Positions 37,297 to 48,156 of a DNA stretch of 64,000 nt are shown piece by piece. A program made the translations under genes and the position numbers. Position 1 is the first letter of the stretch; every line of letters starts with the position of its first letter. The notes beneath the pieces were generated by a model. It was given only the letters and a program-made list of their open reading frames with translations. It did no database searches and was not told the DNA's origin. Source of the stretch: Lolium rigidum (Eukaryota; Streptophyta; Magnoliopsida; Poales; Poaceae); contig NC_061513.1 of NCBI RefSeq assembly GCF_022539505.1, positions 183,240,017 to 183,304,016 of the forward strand. The letters are read 5' to 3'.

Positions 37297-37579
37297 CATG
37301 CTCCCCTCGGTTTTGGAAATGACATTTCCAAAATCATTACGCTTTTCTTTCGTCGGGTCATGTCGTGGCAGAGCAGAAACCGCCGCAGAATCCTTCATCA
37401 TGATGCCTTGTCCTCTCCACTTCTCCACGTGGCCGCAAAATTTTCCTGTTGGGCAACATCTCCTCGGAAACTGCTGTGGCATTGAATCTCCCTCATATCC
37501 CTTTATTTAACCGTTCTAAACGGCTTGCTCCTCCTTCGTCCTCCTCGCATTAGCATCAAAAAAAACCCTCTGTGCCACC

Positions 37580-38032
37580 ATGTCTTCTTCCTCCTCCTCC
37601 TCCGAGCTTTCCTACGGGTCCTCCTCCTCCCACGAGACGCCGCCGGAAATCCGTGCCCCAGAAGAATGGGACGAGGAGAGCCACGCCTCCTCCATTTGGT
37701 CCGAGGACGACAAGTCCTTGACCAGCGGGGATGAAGATCTTCAGTTCCTCGCCGACGGGGAACTGGAGTCAGAAAGCGAGGACGACCGGTTCCCCTGGGA
37801 CGGCTGCATCACCTCTGAAGAAGAGGAAGAGGAAGACGACGACGACGACAAATCCCTCGAGGGCTACCCGCCGGCAAAACGCCTCCGCATGTGGTGGGAC
37901 GACGACAGCAGCGACGATGAAGACGGGGATGAAGCTCCCGTAGAGGGCTACGGGAGTAGCGACGAGGAGCCCATCGGCAGCAGTGCCGATGAGAGTTCCG
38001 AGGATGCCGACGAGGGCAGCGATGGCCCGTAG
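37580..38032 (+). CDS. Acidic serine-rich antisense ORF (aORF) of element A
   Basis: Intact 150-codon ORF opposite to the element's gag, between gag and the 3' LTR. The start context GCCACCATGTCTTCTTCC is strong and is preceded by TTATTTAACC, a TATA-like site, about 70 bp upstream. The protein opens MSSSSSSSELSYGSSSS, is rich in D/E/S throughout, carries a short basic-hydrophobic island YPPAKRLRMWW near residues 95-105 that looks like a nuclear localisation signal, and ends DEGSDGP. About 110 bp downstream lies AATGAATGAAGAAG, a plausible polyadenylation region. Element B has a broken homologue. No family with known function is recognised; the acidic composition could suit chromatin or transcription factor contact, which is speculation. 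Confidence 0.75.
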   Translation: MSSSSSSSELSYGSSSSHETPPEIRAPEEWDEESHASSIWSEDDKSLTSGDEDLQFLADGELESESEDDRFPWDGCITSEEEEEEDDDDDKSLEGYPPAKRLRMWWDDDSSDDEDGDEAPVEGYGSSDEEPIGSSADESSEDADEGSDGP

Positions 38033-39204
38033 ATTAGGATCTACTAGTGTAGGCCCAGCAGTAGTAGATTGGTCAATAGACCCTTCTTTTGTTCTTCCTT
38101 CTTTGAGCAATCGGCTCTTTCTTTGTAAGAACTCCTGTTTATGAATGAAGAAGTTTCCCCAATTTGACTTTGCTGATTTCTTTTAAACCGATTCTCAATG
38201 AGCCGATGGCAACGCATCGGTCTCTCATAATCCGCTCTCCCTTTCTTCGACCACAGGGTGACTGCAATCTTGGTCAAAACTCAAAAGCCGACGTCAGCGC
38301 ATCAAATCTTCATGAACTAATCCTTCACCCTTTCGAACAATGAATTTGAGTTCCGCCAGGTCCTCACCCTTGACGCAAATCGCGGCACAGGACTAGCCGA
38401 TGGCTACCCAATCGGCTTTCAGAAACAGAGCATCCATCAGGCCAGCTGCCCCCCGAGTCTCGGCCAAGGCGAAACAGAGACGAGGGCATGCCATTCGGAC
38501 AAAGGGGCCCGGGCTAGATCAATGTCCGAGAGATCATTCATGTAGAGCCAGCCGATTCCCAAGCAAAATCGGCTCTTCGGAGCAGAGAACTTTCGGGGTG
38601 AGCTGCCCCCGAGCTTCTTCGGACCGCCTTAGCCCGATCCGCACATCCATGTCTGTTCTTGGCATTGTTCTTGAAGAGAGGACCTGAGCCCTTAAACCAC
38701 TCCATTGAGGAGTTCTTCCATTAGAGTCTCCCTTCGTGCTCCATTGACCCTCTGATTGTAACAGTTATTCCCCTTGAGTTTGGTGGCTATGTATCGGCTT
38801 TATATCCTTAAGTCGATGTCTGCAGCATCGGCTGTGCTCAAAATTTTTTGAATTTTTACGGCCGATTTATGTATCGGCCCCCATACCTCAACATCCATCA
38901 TCAAAGAATATCCTGGGCTGCTGGGCACTTGCAAGACATTCCTACTGCATATCCTCGTGTTTCATCCACCTAGGTGCCCCCCGAGCCGATTCTGTCAAGA
39001 GAATTGATGGTATCGGCTCTTCGAGTACCCCCGTTGGATTACATGCCGAACCCGTGCAGAATGGCTGGTGAGGATAATTTTGGCCGATTGCTGGAATCGG
39101 CCTCCACGTTGCTTGCTCGATGAGGGTTTTGTAATGTTCCTCCATAAATTTTTTGGGGCCGATCACAAGGATCAGCCTCGCCACGTTTGCTCATTGATTT
39201 GCTC
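38033..39204. repeat. Field of paired GCCGAT...ATCGGC motifs, element A
   Basis: Non-coding stretch with many GCCGAT and ATCGGC hexamers in inverted pairs 4-25 bp apart. Examples: GCCGATTCCCAAGCAAAATCGGC near 38550, GCCGATTTATGTATCGGC near 38862, GCCGATTGCTGGAATCGGC near 39083 and GCCGATGTTTCATCATCGGC near 39353. It corresponds to 55612-56590 in element B. Confidence 0.65.
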
Positions 39205-41987
39205 CAGCCTACACGGTTAGGCCGAGTGGATAAAACCAGCCCAATCTCTCGACTTTATCATGTTGGTGCGCTTGCCGTCATCCACCTCGAGTGCATCGTG
39301 TAATCGTGGAGCACTAAGCTTCGTCGAAGGACGAGCACCATGTTTGTGCCAGCCGATGTTTCATCATCGGCTTTCCTTTGCTTGGGGCGCCACTCCATTT
39401 TCCGTGGACGACCCTCTTCATCCAGGGTTCGTTGGACTTTCGCGGCCGGATCGAGGTCGTGCCTTCCTCGGTGTATGCAAGTATAGCCTTTCGGCTTCCT
39501 CCGGGCCGCGCAATCGCTGAACCCTGCGCTTTTGGGAACGGCTGAGTCCATCAGGGCACCACCTTGGTCGGTGGTACCTGTCTTCTTCTTCCCCCTCGTC
39601 TTCTGAATCCTCGAGATCTTCTAACCGAGGGAACTCAGCATGTTTGCTTTGTGGTGGGAGAGGCCCTAGGCGCTTGAACACGGACACGTTGGCTGCCTCC
39701 TTTTTCTTCTGGTTGCATTCTGGGCAATTGCCGATTGTGGGCAATCGGCTCATTCCTGAATCCCAGCAGTGTCTGAAGAAGGGGCAGTCCCAGTGCCTAT
39801 CCTCGTCGACTCGCTCCCCCAACTTTTCCTTGGCACGGCGCTCGTGCTCCTCCTCATCGCGATCGTGCCGACGATGTCTTCTGGCTTCTCTAGCCAGACG
39901 ATCTCTTTCATCATCATCGCCGTATCGCCGGCGTTGGTCATACTGACTCACATACTTGTTGAGGAGGTGATCGCAGAGAGGTCGCCGATATCTTATGTTT
40001 TTCACTTCTCCTCTCGTAACGTAGCGCTTGCCGTCTTGGCGGAACCGATCGCGTGGAGCGGCTTCCTCTCGTATCTTTGCTATGAGAGCAGCTGCCCTCA
40101 TCTCCGTCCTTACCGAGTGGTGTCCAGGTCCTACCATGTTGATATTGCACGAGAAATCCGGCCGGCACCCTCCATGGTAAGTATATTCCACCATGTTCAC
40201 GGCGGGGAAGGGGTGTGTGTCGACCTTCATGGCGTATCGGTTGAAAATTAACCGTCCATTTTCTATCGCCATTTGGATCTGCTGCCGCCACACCCTGCAG
40301 TCGTTGGTGGTGTGGGTGAACGTGTTATGCCACTTGCAGTATGGCTTTCCGTTCAGCTCTTGCACCGTGGGGATCTTGTGGCCTTCGGGTACCTTTATAT
40401 GCTTCTCCGTGAGTAAGAGATCGAAAATCTGCTCAGTTTTGGTCACGTCGAAGTCGAACCCTTTTGGAGGGCCTTGTGGCTTCACCCATTTGCAGGACAC
40501 GGGGCCTGCCACTCGAGTCCATTCAGCCACTGCTACCTCTCGATCTCCCGCATCACCTTCATCCTCGTCTGCCTCAACCAGGGTCACCGGACGCTTGAAT
40601 TTGTCCTGGTAGACATCTGGGTGGCGCTGCTCATATGCCGACAGCCTTCGCACCATGTGCGCCAATGAAGGGTAGTCTCGCTTGGGAGGCCACGTCCTTA
40701 ATCGATGATGAGAGACCCACCACCGCCAACTCGATCGCTTCTTTTTCACTTACATGAGCCGAAAAGCATCGGTTCCTAATGGTCCCGAAGCGCCGGACGT
40801 ATTCCGACACCGTCTCCCCGCGCTTCGTCGTACTTGTGCTAGATCGGCAATACCAACCTCGGAAGCTTCGAGTGATACCGCTCATGGAACCGCTCTTCCA
40901 ACCGCTTCCAAGTCCGGATGGAGTTCGGTGGCAGCGATGTATACCACCCGAAAGCTGATCCCGTGAGGGATCGTGCGAAGAACCTCACACGCAACTCGTC
41001 CGATGCCGAGATCGTGCCCAACCGTGCCAAATATCGGCTCACATGCTCGATGGAGCTGGAACCATCCGATCCACTAAACTTTGTGAAGTCCGGGAGCCGA
41101 TATTTGGGTGGTAGCGGGATCGGTTCGTAGTCGTTGGGGTACGGCTTGGTATAGCCGAACGTCTTCCTTTTCGGCATCATGCCGAACCGATCTTTCGAGA
41201 TTGCACAAATCTGATCCGCGGTGATGGCCGAAGGTGTCGAACCCCGAAGATTCGCCGGGGTGGCATACTTAACCAGCCATGCTTGCTTTTCCTGGTTCTA
41301 AGCCAACCGCAGGAGCTGGGCTCTAGTGGTTTGTCGAGTGGCGTACTTAGCTAGCCACGTTTGCTTCTCAAGATCTGCTCCCGACGTTCCTCCCGCTGTT
41401 CCGGAGGCCCTCGCTGTCGCAACCTGGTTCGAGAGTGCCCGGGTATTGCAGCTCGGGTACGTATGCACACGCGTATCCGTGCGGGATCTCCTTGGGTGCC
41501 TCAAGTAGGAATTGGTAGTCACTAGGATCACCACCAATCTTGTAGACGACGTATGCCGATGAGTTCGGCAGTTCCGGTGCTGCCCATGCGAACGGCAGCG
41601 GAGGATGGGACTGGAGTGGCATCTCTCCTTTGAAAGTCCCCGGAGCTGGTCCCGACGGAGAATACCGGTGGCTCATGATTTCCTGGACCACGCGCAGAGC
41701 GACACGCTCCAAAGTGTTCACCAGGCTCTCAGAGTGGCGGTGTAGCGAATGAGCCACCATGTAGTTGATCTCCTGACGCAGCGACCTGGTGCGTTCTTCT
41801 GACGGGGCGGACAGGTCCACTCCATCGAGTGCGCCTTCAGGTGTGAACCCCTTCCACCTGACGCCATGGGAGCGGGTTCGGTGAAAGAGCCGATGAGTTC
41901 GGCTTCGAGGGTTGCCTTGATCTCGTCATGTTTCTTCTTGAGTTCATCGAGCGGATCCTCGTACTTGACCGGAGTGCTTTCCGCCAT
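39205..41987 (-). pseudogene. Gag remnant of element A
   Basis: ATG at 41987 gives MAESTPVKYEDPLDELKKKH. Further blocks: YSPSGPAPGTFKGEMPLQ; GYTKPYPNDYEPIPLPPKYR with LPDFTKFSGSDGSSSIEHVS (near 41100); LTGSAFGWYTSLPPNSI; a 443-codon open stretch 40749-39418 with KPYCKWHNTFTHTTNDCRVW; and a variant Cys/His cluster CPFFRHCWDSGM...CPEC. These are the gag domains of large plant Ty3/gypsy elements. At least five frame changes separate the blocks, and there is no protease. Compared with element B the breaks fall at different places, so both derive from a once intact gag. Confidence 0.75.
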
Positions 41988-42025
41988 CTCGGATGTAGAT
42001 GGCGATGTGGTGGATGTCGAAGGTT

Positions 42026-42044
42026 GTCCCACCGGGCGTGCCGA
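42026..42044 (-). other. Primer binding site region of element A
   Basis: On the minus strand GGCACGCCCGGTGGGAC follows the 5' LTR by a few bases. Element B has TGGCATGCCCGGTGGGAC at the same place. I cannot name the tRNA. Confidence 0.55.
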
Positions 42045-42047
42045 ATG

Positions 42048-43216
42048 TGTTGGCGTCGAAACCCACCGGCGGGCAGCGACCGGCAACACAGGTAGAGCCG
42101 GGAACAACTAGGGCTACGGGCTGGCCCCGGTCCCTCGGAGCGACGGCCCGCAAAGCCTCCCGGTCACACGTCCGATGCTATCGCAAGGGCGTGCCACCTG
42201 ACCTATACCTCGGTCGGAAGGTGTTGGATGATGCCTCGCTTAGTTTCCTGCATGGCATACACGTAAACATTAAATATGAGCCTCGATCGGCTCTCAGGTT
42301 ATCCTGTGAATCGGCTCAAAGAGCCGATCCACCCATGATTCGAACAAGGTGTCCGAATATATGGTGGTCCCGCTTGATCAAGATAAAGTTAATGCGATCT
42401 ACGACGATTTAGGGTTTTCACCGCATAATCGGATCATCCTACTCACGATTGGGCCTCGCGCTCGCGCACGGTGACCGTAAGCCGATCCTAGACAGGGCCT
42501 AAAAACCAACACGAGGTCGATCCCCGGAACATCCTTTCTAGGGCTAGCAAACTTCACCCTACACGCCGCTGGATCCTCCAACCCTTTGTAGGGCCTAACT
42601 ATTGCGGATATTAAACTAATCCTTGTAGAACAAGGAGCAACCGTAACGGATCAGATCTACTAAACTATGATCAAGCGGGGTGCCGCCCCTACACCCGAGA
42701 TAGTCGTAAGGGCGGCTAGATGCATAAGGGTCGCACTACGACAAGCATATGATACGAAGAACAATGCTAACCCTAACACATCTAAGATAACTACGTTGCT
42801 CGCCATCAAAAAGGCTTCAGAGACGAGCAACGCATGAACAACGTGGGCGAGCTTAGGCTGCCTAGATCGCAAGATGCGATCTAGGCAAGCATGGTGCTTA
42901 CCGGAGAAACCCTCGAGACGAAGGAGTTGGCGATGCGCCGAGATTTGTTTGTGTTGAACGTTGGTTGTTGTTTATTCCATAAACCCTAGATACATATTTA
43001 TAGTCCAGGGGACTTTCTAATTCAGGCGTGCACCTAACCGTGCACGGGCAAAACTCTAACTCCTAACTGACACGTAATCTAATATGTTACAGATACAGGG
43101 GCAAACTAGCCCAAACTTTGCATGTAAGGCCGATTCACATATTTCTTCTGTATATAATCTTTAAGCCCATCTTGATCACGGCCCACCTCTGACTCGGTCA
43201 AATTCTGGTGATAACA
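42048..43216 (-). repeat. 5' LTR of element A (right copy)
   Basis: 1169 bp, near-identical to 36129-37296. Differences are dominated by CCGG versus CTGG/CAGG and small indels at CAG/CTG sites, for example CACCGGCGGGCAGCGACCGG here versus CACTGGCAGGCAGCGACTGG in the left copy. Confidence 0.85.
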
Positions 43217-43221
43217 GGTTT

Positions 43222-44725
43222 ATCGAACCAGTAGGAGCCAAGAAGCACGTTGAAGGTTGATGGCGGCGGAGTGTAGTGCGGCGCAACACCAGGGATTCCG
43301 GCGCCAACGTGGAACCTGCACAACACAATCAAAGTACTTTGACCCAACGTAACAGTGAGGTTGTCAATCTCACCGGCTTGCTGAAAACAAAGGATTAAAC
43401 GTATTGTGTGGAAGATGATGATTGTTTGCGAAGAACAATAAAGAACAATTGCAGTAGATTGTATTTCAGATGTAAAGAATAGGACCGGGGTCCACAGTTC
43501 AATAGTGGTGTCTCTCCCATAAGATAGCAGATGTTGGGTGAACAAATTACAGTTGGGCAATTGACAAATAAAGAAGGCATAACAATGCACATACATATAT
43601 CATGATGAGTACTATGAGATTTAATCAGGGCATTACGACAAAGTACATAGACCGCTATCCAACATGCATCTATGCCTAAAAAGTCCACTTTCGAGTTATC
43701 ATCCGAACCCCTCCAGTATTAAGTTGTAAACAACAGACAATTGCATTAAGTATGGTGTGTAATGTAATCAACACAAATATCCTTAGACAAAGCATCAATG
43801 TTTTATCCCTAGTGGCAATAGCACATCCACAACCTTAGAACTTTCTGTCACTGGTCCCGCATTTAATGGAGGCATGAACCCACTATCGAGCATAAATACT
43901 CCCTCTTGGAGTCACAAGTATCAACTTGGCCGAGCCTCTACTAGCAACGGAGAGCATGCAAGAACATAAATAACATATATGATAGATTGATAATCAACTT
44001 GACATAGTATTCAATATTCATCGGATCCCAACAAACACAACATGTAGGATTACAAATAGATGATCTTGATCATGATAGGGAGCTCACAAGATCTAACATG
44101 ATAGCACAATGAGGAGAAGACAACCATCTAGCTACCGCTATGGACCCATAATCCAGGGGTGGACTACTCACACATCGATCCGGAGGCGATCATGGCGATG
44201 AAGAGACCTCCGGGAGATGATTCCCTCTCCGGCGGGGTGCCGGAGGCGATCTCCCGAATCCCCCGAGATGGGATTGGCGGCGGCGGCGTCTCTGGAAGGG
44301 TTTCCGTATCGTGGCTCTCGGTACTGGGGGTTTCGCGACGGAGGCTTTAAGTAGGCGGAAGGGCTGAGTCGGGAGAGTCACGGGGGCCCCACACGCTAGG
44401 GCCGCGCGGGCCCCCCTTAGGCCGCGCCGCCCTAGTGTGGCGGCGCCCCGTGGCCCCACTTCGTCTTCCCTCCGGTCTTCTGGAAGCTTCGTGCAAAAAT
44501 AGGACCCTGGGCGTTGATTTCGTCCAATTCCGAGAATATTTCCTTACTAGGATTTCTGAAACCAAAAACAGCGAGAAAACGAAGCAATCGGCTCTTCGAC
44601 ATCTCGTCAATAGGTTAGTGCCGGAAAATGCATAATAATGACATATAATGTGTATAAAACATGTGAGTATCATCATAAAAGTAGCATGAAACATAAGAAA
44701 TTATAGATACGTTTGGGACGTATCA
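43222..44725 (-). repeat. LTR2 of complex C, right piece (recombinant LTR)
   Basis: 1504 bp continuing LTR2 after element A. The right end carries LTR3-type variants (TTTGGGACGTATCA, GGCGGCGCCCCGTGG, GAGTCGGGAGAGTCA), while the left piece carries LTR1-type variants. The LTR is thus a mosaic. Confidence 0.8.
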
Positions 44726-47266
44726 AGCATCCCCAAGCTTAGTTCCTACTCTCCCTCGAGTAGGTAAACGATAACAAAGATAATTTATGAAGTGACAATC
44801 TATCATAATCTTGATCATACTATTGTAAAGCATATGAGATGAATGCAGCGATTCGAAGCAATGATGAAGATAATGAGTAAACAAATGAATCATATAGCAA
44901 AGACTTTTCATGAATAATACTTTCAAGACAAGCATCAATAAGACTTGCATAAGAGTTACTCATAAAGCAATAGATTCAAAGTAAAGGTATTGAAGCAACA
45001 CTAAGGAAGATAAAGTTTCAGCGGTTGCTTTCAACTTCAACATGTATATCTCATGGATAATTGTCAACACAAAGTAATATAACAAGTGCAATAGGTAAAC
45101 ATGTAAGAGTCAATGCACACAGTTGATACAAGTGTTTGCTTCTAAGATAGAAAGAATAGGCTAACTGACTCAACAATAAAGTAGAAGATAAGCCCTTCGC
45201 AGAGAGAAGCATTGATTACTATATTTGTGCTAGAGCTTTTCATTTTGAAAAAAAGAAACAATTTTTTCAACGGTAGTAATAAAGCATATGAGTTATGTAT
45301 AAGATGTCTTATAAGTTGCAAGCCTCATGCATAGTATACTAATAGTGCTCGCACCTTGTCCTAATTAGCTTGGGTTAACACGGATTATCATTGCATAGCA
45401 TATGTTTCAACCAAGTGTCACAAAGGGGTACCTCTATGCCGCTCGTACAAAGGTCTAAGGAGAAAGCTCGCATTGGATTTCTCGCTTTTGATTATTCTCA
45501 ACTTAGACATCCATACCGGGACAACATAGACAACAGATAATGGACTCCTCTTTAATGCATTAGCATTCAACAACAATTAAAATTCTCATAAGAGATTGAG
45601 GATTAGTTGTCCACACTGAAACTTCCACCATGAATCATGGCTTTAGTTAGCGGCCCAATGTTCTTCTCTAACAGTATGCATACTCAAACCATTTGATTGT
45701 GAAAACCGCCCTTACTTCAGACAAGACGAACATGCATAGCAACTCACATGATATTCAACAAGGTAAAAGAGTTGATGGCGTCCCCAGAAAGCATGGTTAT
45801 CGCTCAACAAGCAACTTATTAAGAAATAAGACACATAAGTACATATTCTTCACTACGATAGTTTTTAAGGCTATTTTGTCCCATGAGCTATATATTGCAA
45901 AGACAAAGAATAGAAATTTTAAAGGTAGAACTCAAGTAATGTACTTTGGAATGGCGGAGAAATACCATGTGGTAGGTAGGTATGGTGGACACAAATGGCA
46001 TAGTTATTGGCTCAAGGATTTGGATGCACGAGAAGAATTCCTCTCAATACAAGGCTAGGCTAGCAAGGTTGTTTGAAGCAAACTCAAGTATAAAAGGTGC
46101 AGCAAAGCTCACATATGAACATATTGTAGCTATTATAAGACTTTACATTGTCTCCTTGTTGTTCAAACACCTCAACCGAGAAAATATCTAGACTATAGAG
46201 ATCAATCATGCAAACCAAATTTTAACAAGCTCTATGTAGTTATTCATTAATGGGTACAAGGTACATGATGCAAGAGCTTAAACAAGATCTATATGAGCAC
46301 AACAATTGCCAAGTATCACATTATTCAAGACATTAAACCATTTACCACATGCGGCATTTTCCGTTTCCAACCATATAACAATGAATGAAATAGTTCAAAT
46401 TTCGCAATGAACATTAAAGATAAAGCTAAGAACACATGTGTTCATACGAAACATCGGAGCGTGTCTCTCTCCCAAACAAAGAATGCTAGGATCCAATTTA
46501 TTCAAACAAAAACAAAAAAAACAAAAACAAACAGACGCTCCAAGTAAAGCACATAAGATGTGACGGAATAAAAATATAGTTTCACTAGAGGAACCTGATA
46601 AGTTGTCGATGAAGAAGGGATGCCTTGGGCATCCCCAAGCTTAGACGCTTGAGTCTTCTTAAAATATGCAGGGATGAACCACGGGGCATCCCAAGCTTTG
46701 ACTTTTCACTCTTCTTGATCATATTGTATCATCCTCCTCTCTTGACCCTTGAAAACTTCCTCCACACCAAACTCGAAACAAACTCATTAGAGGGTCAGTG
46801 CATAATTCATATATTCAGAGGTGACATAATCATTCTTAACACTTCTGGACATTGCACAAAGCTACTGAAAGTTAATGGAACAAAGAAATCCATTCGTAAA
46901 GACGAATTTTAAAGTGGCACCAGACTTGCTCAGATGAAAATGCCCAAATTGAATGAAAGTTGTGTACATATCTGAGGATCACGCACGTAAATTGGCAAAT
47001 TGTTTTGATTTTTCTACAGGGACTACTGCTCAAATTCGTGACAGCAAGAAATCTTCCTGCGCAGCAATCCAAATCTAGTATTGGATTTACTATCAAAGAC
47101 TTTACTTGGCACAACAATGCAATAAAATAAAGATAATGAGAGATTGCTACAGTAGTAAACAACTTCCAAGACTCAAATATAAAATAAAGTGCAGAATTAA
47201 AATAATGGGTTGTCTCCCATAAGCGCTTTTCTTTAACGCCTTTCAGCTAGGCGCAGAAAGTGTGTA
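44726..47266 (-). other. 3' non-coding part of int2, complex C
   Basis: 2.5 kb, near-identical in layout to 32329-34926, from the PPT next to LTR2 to the ORF end. No ORF is credible. The small frames here are also present as chance frames in int1. Confidence 0.7.
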
Positions 47267-47911
47267 TCAAGTGTTGTCGAGAGGTGAAGCATCAACATAG
47301 GTGTTGGGAGTTTTCTCAACTATGCATTTTATCTTATCTATGTGAGTTTCAGAGGCTCCCTTTTCATTGTTCTTAGGTTTGCTATCCTCGTCAAACAAAT
47401 TTTCAGGGACAAGCCAACCATAGTTATTCTCTAGAGCGTCATTTATTCCCAGGAGCTTACAAGGTATTGTTGTCTTAATCTCCCCACCATCATTAATATT
47501 ATTAGTGTACCTTACTCTCTCCATGTCCATCTTTTCAAGGATACTAACAAAATTGGTATAAGAGCCAAGCATCTTATATTTAATAAAGACCTTTCTAGCC
47601 TCTCTTGCTACTCCACCAAATTCTTTAAGAAGGGTTTCTAAAACAAAATCTTTCTTTTCCCCTTCCTCCATATCACCAAGTGTGAGAAACATGTGTTGGA
47701 TTATAGGATTAAGATTAACAAATTTAGTTTCCAACATGCGAACTAAAGAAGCAGCAGCAATTTCATAAGTAGGAGCAAGTTCTACCAAGTGTCTATCTTC
47801 AAAATCTTCAGCGGTACTAACATGAGTGAAAAATTCTTCTATATTATCTCTCCCAATTATAGACCCACGTCCTACCGGTATGTCTTTCAGAGTGAACTTA
47901 GGAGGAAACAT
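47267..47911 (-). CDS. Intact ORF of unknown function in int2 (complex C)
   Basis: A 214-codon ORF from ATG 47911 (MFPPKFTLKDIPVGRGS) to ASPLDNT-stop. It occupies the place of gag/protease in int1 but shares no sequence with it except the last residues (DAS-x-LDNT). Composition is soluble and mixed-charge, with helices likely (LAPTYEIAAASLVRMLETKF, KKDFVLETLLKEFGGVAREA) and no zinc knuckle, no retropepsin motif and no membrane segment. It is uninterrupted, unlike the gag remnant of int1. I recognise no family. It may be a diverged gag N-terminal domain or a captured sequence. Confidence 0.6.
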   Translation of the reverse strand: MFPPKFTLKDIPVGRGSIIGRDNIEEFFTHVSTAEDFEDRHLVELAPTYEIAAASLVRMLETKFVNLNPIIQHMFLTLGDMEEGEKKDFVLETLLKEFGGVAREARKVFIKYKMLGSYTNFVSILEKMDMERVRYTNNINDGGEIKTTIPCKLLGINDALENNYGWLVPENLFDEDSKPKNNEKGASETHIDKIKCIVEKTPNTYVDASPLDNT

Positions 47912-48156
47912 GATGAAATAAACTAAAGGTAAATAAAGTAATTGCAAGTAACTAATTTTTTTGTGTTTTTGATATAGAGAACAAGACAGTAAATAAAGTA
48001 AAGCTAGCAACTATTTTTTTTGTGTTTTGATATAAGTGCAGCAAACAAAGTAGTAAATAAAGTAAAGCAAGACAAAAACAAAGTAAAGAGATTGGAAGTG
48101 GAGACTCCCTTGCAGGCGTGTCTTGATCTCCCGGCAACGGCGCCGGAAAAATAGCT

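Larger units (their letters stand above)
36129..43216 (-). mobile_element. Element A: non-autonomous Tat-like Ty3/gypsy element with antisense ORF
   Basis: TSD GGTTT at 36124-36128 and 43217-43221 inside LTR2 of complex C. LTRs are 36129-37296 and 42048-43216 (TGTTATCACC... to ...CAACA on the minus strand). The internal part is 4751 bp: a gag remnant on the minus strand, a field of GCCGAT/ATCGGC motifs, and an acidic ORF on the plus strand next to the 3' LTR. No protease, RT or integrase is found. Antisense ORFs between pol and the 3' LTR are a known feature of the Tat lineage, which supports this placement. Sibling of element B. Confidence 0.85.
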
